A DNA stretch of 64,000 bases from Collinsella sp. TF08-11AT (GTDB lineage: Bacteria > Actinomycetota > Coriobacteriia > Coriobacteriales > Coriobacteriaceae): positions 62,001-126,000 of the forward strand of contig NZ_QSRL01000003.1 of the NCBI RefSeq assembly GCF_003437035.1, in the 5' to 3' direction. Positions 59,823 to 64,000 of this stretch are shown here, one piece after another; within the stretch, counting starts at the first letter, position 1, and every line of letters starts with the position of its first letter. The notes beneath the pieces were generated by a model, which saw nothing but the letters and a program-made list of their open reading frames with translations, had not been told where the DNA came from and did not search any database. Both the position numbers and the translations under genes were made by a program.

Positions 59823-60796
59823 TGACGATTCTTGCCGTCGCCGCCGGGTTCGCGGCCGACCTTGCCTTCGGCGACCCGCGCTGGCTTCCCCATCCCGTCG
59901 TCGCCATGGGGCGCGCGATCACGTGGGCCGAAGGCCGCCTGCGGGGCGCATTCCCGCAAACGTCCGCGGGCACGCGCGCCGCAGGGCTTGTGCTCGCCGT
60001 GGCGCTTCCGCTTACGTGTGGACTTTTGACCTGGGGAATCCTGCATGTTTGCGGCATGGTTCACTCCGGCTTGCGCTTCGTGGCCGAGGCATGGGCGAGC
60101 TATCAGATTCTCGCGGCATGCGAGCTGCGCCGCCAGAGCCTGGCCGTTGCCCGCGCGTTCTCGAAGGGCGGCCTTGTCGCGGCGCGCGAAGCCGTCGGGC
60201 TCATCGTGGGACGTGATACGTCTGTTCTCGACGAGCAGGGCGTCGCGCGCGCCGCCGTGGAAACGGTGGCGGAGAACGCGAGCGACGGTGTCATCGCGCC
60301 GCTTTTCTACCTTATGATCGGGGGTGCGCCCTTGGGCATGGCGTACAAGGCGGAGAACACGCTCGACAGCATGGTGGGCTACAAAAACGAGCGCTACATC
60401 GACTTCGGCTGCGCTTCGGCGCGCCTCGACGATGCGATGAACTGGATTCCCTCGCGCTTATCGGCCCTGCTCATGATCGCCGTGTGCCCGATCGTCGGGC
60501 TCGACGCGCGCGGGGCGGCGCGCATCTGGCGCCGCGACAGGCGTCGCCATGCGAGCCCGAACGCGGCGCAGACCGAGTCAGCGTGCGCGGGCGCGCTCGG
60601 GCTGCGCCTGGCAGGACCCGCGGTGTATTTCGGCAAGCTCGTTGAGAAACCGACGATAGGAGACGCGTCCCGCGAAATCCAGTGGGGCGACATCGCCCGG
60701 GCGACAAGGCTCATGCTCGCTGCGTCCGTATGCGCGCTCGTCGTCTTCGGCGCCGCGCGCGCGGCGGTCGTGCTCGCCGTGGGGGCGATGGCATGA
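59822..60796 (+). CDS. cbiB: Adenosylcobinamide-phosphate synthase
   Basis: A 324-residue membrane protein attaching aminopropanol (phosphate) to adenosylcobyrate. Landmarks: DLAFGDPRWLPHPVVAMGR, VETVAENASDGVIAPLFY and AYKAENTLDSMVGYKNERY; about five membrane segments. One-base overlap with the upstream stop and ATGA overlap with cobD. Confidence 0.95.
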   Translation: MTILAVAAGFAADLAFGDPRWLPHPVVAMGRAITWAEGRLRGAFPQTSAGTRAAGLVLAVALPLTCGLLTWGILHVCGMVHSGLRFVAEAWASYQILAACELRRQSLAVARAFSKGGLVAAREAVGLIVGRDTSVLDEQGVARAAVETVAENASDGVIAPLFYLMIGGAPLGMAYKAENTLDSMVGYKNERYIDFGCASARLDDAMNWIPSRLSALLMIAVCPIVGLDARGAARIWRRDRRRHASPNAAQTESACAGALGLRLAGPAVYFGKLVEKPTIGDASREIQWGDIARATRLMLAASVCALVVFGAARAAVVLAVGAMA

Positions 60797-62016
60797 GGGA
60801 AGACCACGCCGCGCCCCGGGCTGCCGGGGGAATCCTGCGCGCCCGTACGCATGGGGGCAGCGCGCAATCGCTCGGTATCGCTTGCGAAGGGGGCGCCTCT
60901 GACCTCATCGACTTCTCGGTGAACGTGAATCCGGCAGGCCCCTCGCCGCGCGCCGTCGCCGCAGCTTGTAAGGCGCTTTCTCGAATCGACGCCTACCCCG
61001 ATAGGGAAAGCCGCGCCCTCGTTCGCGCCCTAGCGCGTGCCCAGGGCATTCCCGAAGATACTATCGTCTGCGGCGCGGGCGCGTCCGACATCATCTGGCG
61101 GCTCGCCGCGGCGGTGCGCCCGAAACGCATCGTCGTGTGCGCGCCGACGTTCTCTGAATATTCGGAGGCGGCATCGTACTACGGCGCATGCGTGCAGGAG
61201 TTCCCGCTCTCCGAAGCGGACGACTTCGACGTGCCCGCCTCCTTCGCCCGCGCGATCGAGGGGCCGGGAGACGTGGCGTACCTCTGCAATCCGAACAACC
61301 CGACGGGGCGCCTCGTCGACCCCAGCGTGATCGAGGCCGCGGCTTGCCGCTGCGAGCAGGTGGGCGCGCTGCTCGTCGTGGACGAGTGCTTCCTCGGATT
61401 TGCGCCCGACGCCCGCGAAAGGAGCGTGGCCGCACGCGCCGCGTGTTCGCGCCATGTGGCCGTGCTCTCCGCGTTCACCAAGCTCTACGGAATGGCGGGG
61501 TTGCGGTTGGGATATCTGATCAGCGGAAACGCCCAACTCATCGAGGGGATTCGCCGGGCGGGGCAGGCGTGGCCCGTCTCCTCGGTCGCCGAGGCCGCGG
61601 GCATTGCCGCCCTGGAAGACGTCGAATACGTCTCGCGCACGCGCGACGTATTGGCGGGCGAGCGAGCGTGGCTTTCCCACGAGCTCTCCTCGCTCGGGCT
61701 TTCCGTCGTGCCGTCGGATGCGAACTTCCTTTTAGTCCGCACGCCGGCGAAAGACATCCCCGAGCGCCTGTATAATCAGGGTGTTTTGGTCCGCACTTGC
61801 GACTCGTTTTCGGTACTGTCCCGTTTCTGGTGCCGCGTCGCGGTGCGCACGCACAAGGAGAACGCCCGGCTTGCGATGGCGTTCAGCCGCGCGCTTCGGG
61901 CGGAAGGTGCATCGGGCGAAGGCGAACCCGACGAACGGGGCGGCGCTTCTTGCGGCGGCGCTATGGCGGGCGCGGATGGCCGAGGCTTGGCGAAGGAGGT
62001 CGATACCCGTGGGTAG
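60793..62016 (+). CDS. cobD: L-threonine O-3-phosphate decarboxylase
   Basis: A 407-residue fold-type I PLP enzyme producing aminopropanol phosphate for CbiB. Landmarks: DFSVNVNPAGPSPRAV, YLCNPNNPTG and the PLP lysine Lys230 in AFTKLYGMAGLRLGY. A 30-residue Gly/Ala/Asp-rich tail extends beyond the family end. Histidinol-phosphate aminotransferase is the nearest alternative, but the cbiB neighbour decides for CobD. Confidence 0.9.
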   Translation: MREDHAAPRAAGGILRARTHGGSAQSLGIACEGGASDLIDFSVNVNPAGPSPRAVAAACKALSRIDAYPDRESRALVRALARAQGIPEDTIVCGAGASDIIWRLAAAVRPKRIVVCAPTFSEYSEAASYYGACVQEFPLSEADDFDVPASFARAIEGPGDVAYLCNPNNPTGRLVDPSVIEAAACRCEQVGALLVVDECFLGFAPDARERSVAARAACSRHVAVLSAFTKLYGMAGLRLGYLISGNAQLIEGIRRAGQAWPVSSVAEAAGIAALEDVEYVSRTRDVLAGERAWLSHELSSLGLSVVPSDANFLLVRTPAKDIPERLYNQGVLVRTCDSFSVLSRFWCRVAVRTHKENARLAMAFSRALRAEGASGEGEPDERGGASCGGAMAGADGRGLAKEVDTRG

Positions 62017-63508
62017 GGCCAAGCCCATCATGATCCAGGGCACCATGTCGAACGCGGGGAAGAGCCTGCTTGCGGCGGGGCTGTGCCGCGTGCTTTCGCA
62101 GGACGGCCTGCGCGTGACTCCCTTCAAGAGCCAGAACATGGCACTCAACAGCGGTGTCACGGCCGACGGGCTCGAGATGGGGCGCGCCCAGATCATGCAG
62201 GCCGAGGCGTGCGGCATCCCGCCCGACGTGCGCATGAACCCCATCCTGCTCAAGCCTGAAAGCGGCCACCGAAGCCAGCTCATCGTGGCCGGCAAGGCGC
62301 AGGGAGCCTTCGCTGCGAGGGACTACTTCGCGCGAAAGAAGGCGCTCATGCCGCAGATTTTGGAGGCGTTCCATTCGCTCGCGGAGGAAAACGACGTCAT
62401 CGTCATCGAGGGCGCCGGCAGCCCCGCCGAAATCAACCTTGCCGAAAATGACATCGTCAACATGGGGCTCGCGCGCGCCGTGTCCTCCCCCGTGCTGCTT
62501 GCGGGCGACATCGACCCGGGCGGGGTATTTGCCCAGCTCTACGGCACGGTCGCGCTCCTTGCTCCCGAGGACCGCGCGCTTTTGCGGGGGCTTGTGGTGA
62601 ACAAGTTCCGCGGCGATGTGGAAATCCTGCGCCCGGGTTTGGCCCCGCTCGAGAAGATGTGCGGAGTTCCCGTCGTGGGTGTCGTGCCGTATCTTACGCT
62701 CGACCTTGACGACGAGGACTCGCTCGCGCCGCGCCTATCTGCCCGCGAGGCGCGCGGCGTCATCGACGTCGCCGTCGTGCGCCTTCCGCATTTGTCGAAT
62801 TTCACCGACTTCGACCCGCTTTCGCGCGTGCCCGGCGTGGGCGTGCGCTACGTTTCCTCGACGACCGATCTGGGCCGACCCGACCTGGTGGTGCTTCCCG
62901 GCTCGAAGACTACGCTCGACGACGCGCGCTGGCTTGCGGCTAGCGGCATCGGAGCCTGTGTACGCGCGCTTTCGGGCGCGGGCACGCCGGTGCTCGGCAT
63001 ATGCGGAGGCTACCAGCTTTTGGGAGACGAGCTTTCCGACCCGCACGGCAGGGAAGGCGCTGGCACCGCGCGCGGGCTCGGGCTCATCCCTGCAAGTACG
63101 GTGTTCAAGGAGGAAAAGCGCCTCGCCCAGTCGGAGCTGCGCATCACGGGCGCCCAAGGCGCGTTCTCGGCGTGGAACGGCATGACGGCGCGCGGGTACG
63201 AGATTCACGACGGCGAAACGACCGTCTCCTGCGCCCCTGCGGGCACAATTGGTGGCAAACCAGAAGGCGCGGCCTGCGGAAACGTGTTCGGAACCTATCT
63301 CCACGGCCTGTTCGACGAACCGGGGGTGGCGCTCGCCCTCGCGCGTTCACTCGCGCGCATGCGCGGCCTGCCCGAGAACGTCGTGGGTGCTGCGGGCGCG
63401 GCGTCCGCGGCCGATCACCGTGCGCGCGAGTTCGACCGCCTGGCCGACGTCGTGCGCGGGGCGGTCGACATGGAGTATGTCTACCGCATTATCGAGGAGG
63501 GCGTATGA
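62009..63508 (+). CDS. cbiP: Adenosylcobyric acid synthase (glutamine-hydrolysing)
   Basis: A 499-residue amidotransferase forming the b, d, e and g amides. N-terminal dethiobiotin-synthetase-like domain: QGTMSNAGKSLLAAGLCR and FKSQNMALNSGVT. C-terminal GATase domain with Cys332 (ILGICGGYQLLG) and GTYLHGLFD. Start GTG 62009 has GAAGGAGG about nine bases upstream and overlaps the cobD stop; ATG 62030 is the alternative. Confidence 0.95.
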   Translation: MGRAKPIMIQGTMSNAGKSLLAAGLCRVLSQDGLRVTPFKSQNMALNSGVTADGLEMGRAQIMQAEACGIPPDVRMNPILLKPESGHRSQLIVAGKAQGAFAARDYFARKKALMPQILEAFHSLAEENDVIVIEGAGSPAEINLAENDIVNMGLARAVSSPVLLAGDIDPGGVFAQLYGTVALLAPEDRALLRGLVVNKFRGDVEILRPGLAPLEKMCGVPVVGVVPYLTLDLDDEDSLAPRLSAREARGVIDVAVVRLPHLSNFTDFDPLSRVPGVGVRYVSSTTDLGRPDLVVLPGSKTTLDDARWLAASGIGACVRALSGAGTPVLGICGGYQLLGDELSDPHGREGAGTARGLGLIPASTVFKEEKRLAQSELRITGAQGAFSAWNGMTARGYEIHDGETTVSCAPAGTIGGKPEGAACGNVFGTYLHGLFDEPGVALALARSLARMRGLPENVVGAAGAASAADHRAREFDRLADVVRGAVDMEYVYRIIEEGV

Positions 63509-64000
63509 TCCACGTGTATCATGGCGACGGCAAAGGCAAGACCACGGCGGCGATGGGCCTCGCCCTTCGCATGCTCGCTGCAGGCCGCCGCGTCGTCGTC
63601 GTGCAGTTCCTGAAAGACGGCGAAAGCGGGGAGGTGCGCCTGCTCGCTGAGCATTTCGGCGTGCCCGTGTTCGCGGGGAAGGTGTCGGACAAGTTTACCT
63701 GGTCGATGACGTCGGTAGAACTTGCCGCGACGTGCGAGCTGCATGATGGGAACCTCGCTTCCGCGCTCGCCGAGCTCGAGGGCGCGCAGGAGGGGCTGCT
63801 CGTGCTCGACGAGGCGCTCGACGCGCTTTCGAAGGGGCTTGTCGACGAGGCGCTCGTGGACCGCGCGCTCGATATGTCCGCGCGCGGCGTCGAAGTAGCG
63901 CTCACCGGGCGCGCGCCTTCCCGCAAGATCGTGGAGAAGGCCGATTACATAACCGAGATGCGGTGCGAGAAACACCCCTACGCTCAGGGGATATGTGCAA
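63505..64000 (+). CDS. cobA: Cob(I)alamin/corrinoid adenosyltransferase, CobA/CobO type (3' end cut)
   Basis: Translation from ATG 63505 (GAGGAGGG upstream) gives MIHVYHGDGKGKTTAAMGLA with the P-loop GDGKGKTT at 7-14, then LLVLDEALDALSKG, LTGRAPSRKIVEKADYITEM and KHPYAQGI near the usual C-terminus. It transfers the adenosyl group from ATP to Co(I) corrinoids. The window ends before the stop codon, but only a few residues should be missing. Overlaps cbiP by four bases. Confidence 0.92.
   Translation, partial: MIHVYHGDGKGKTTAAMGLALRMLAAGRRVVVVQFLKDGESGEVRLLAEHFGVPVFAGKVSDKFTWSMTSVELAATCELHDGNLASALAELEGAQEGLLVLDEALDALSKGLVDEALVDRALDMSARGVEVALTGRAPSRKIVEKADYITEMRCEKHPYAQGICA

Overview
The window reads as a chromosomal segment of a high-G+C Gram-positive gut actinobacterium of the class Coriobacteriia; gene content and order look Collinsella-like, but this is inferred from protein families and not from a database match. 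Coding density is high and most genes lie on the + strand in tightly coupled runs.

Left part (1-24.2 kb): the 3' end of ftsH; a DUF523 gene whose tail runs into a graveyard of mobile-element fragments (serine-recombinase C-terminus, IS3-type transposase C-terminus); an AT-rich peptidase S51 (PepE-like) gene that looks imported; a glycerol-dehydrogenase-like gene; then ileS behind a T-box leader with an Ile (ATC) specifier, lspA, rluD, a GT2 glycosyltransferase, a small A24 prepilin peptidase, a dGTPase-like HD protein, rarA, a DUF948-type protein with an anti-sigma-like protein and a SigB/SigF-type sigma factor, an AI-2E-type membrane protein, alaS, ruvX, mltG, a YqeG-type phosphatase, aroK and an AroB-like protein that has lost the dehydroquinate synthase metal ligands.

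Middle part (24.3-42.9 kb): pepP, efp, asp23, nusB, xseB, tlyA, nadK and recN form a conserved housekeeping run. A sugar-PTS region follows: an RpiR-type regulator divergent from a fructose-type EIIBCA, then HPr, Enzyme I and two tandem PfkB-family kinases. Together these would phosphorylate a hexose during uptake and then again in the cytoplasm. The intergenic DNA before HPr carries two large palindromes. Then cca, two identical tRNA-Glu(CTC) genes, a flippase-like membrane protein and a TetR regulator.

Right part (43-64 kb): a G+C-richer cobalamin island arranged divergently. Leftward, behind a cobalamin riboswitch, are a Tat-exported lipoprotein CbiK-type chelatase, a small lipoprotein, a large substrate-binding lipoprotein, a BtuC/FecD permease and an ATPase with an extra C-terminal domain. 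Rightward is a translationally coupled operon for the anaerobic corrin pathway and nucleotide-loop assembly: cbiF, cbiD, cbiL, cbiG, cbiH, cbiET, cbiA, cobT, cobU, cobS, a CobU-like/CobC fusion, cbiB, cobD, cbiP and the start of cobA/cobO. cbiC and cbiJ are not in the window.

The most interesting points are the AroB pseudoenzyme, a nested palindromic element with one intergenic copy and one copy inside the ABC-ATPase reading frame, the extracytoplasmic chelatase-plus-importer arm under B12 control, and the second CobU-like domain fused to the CobC phosphatase.
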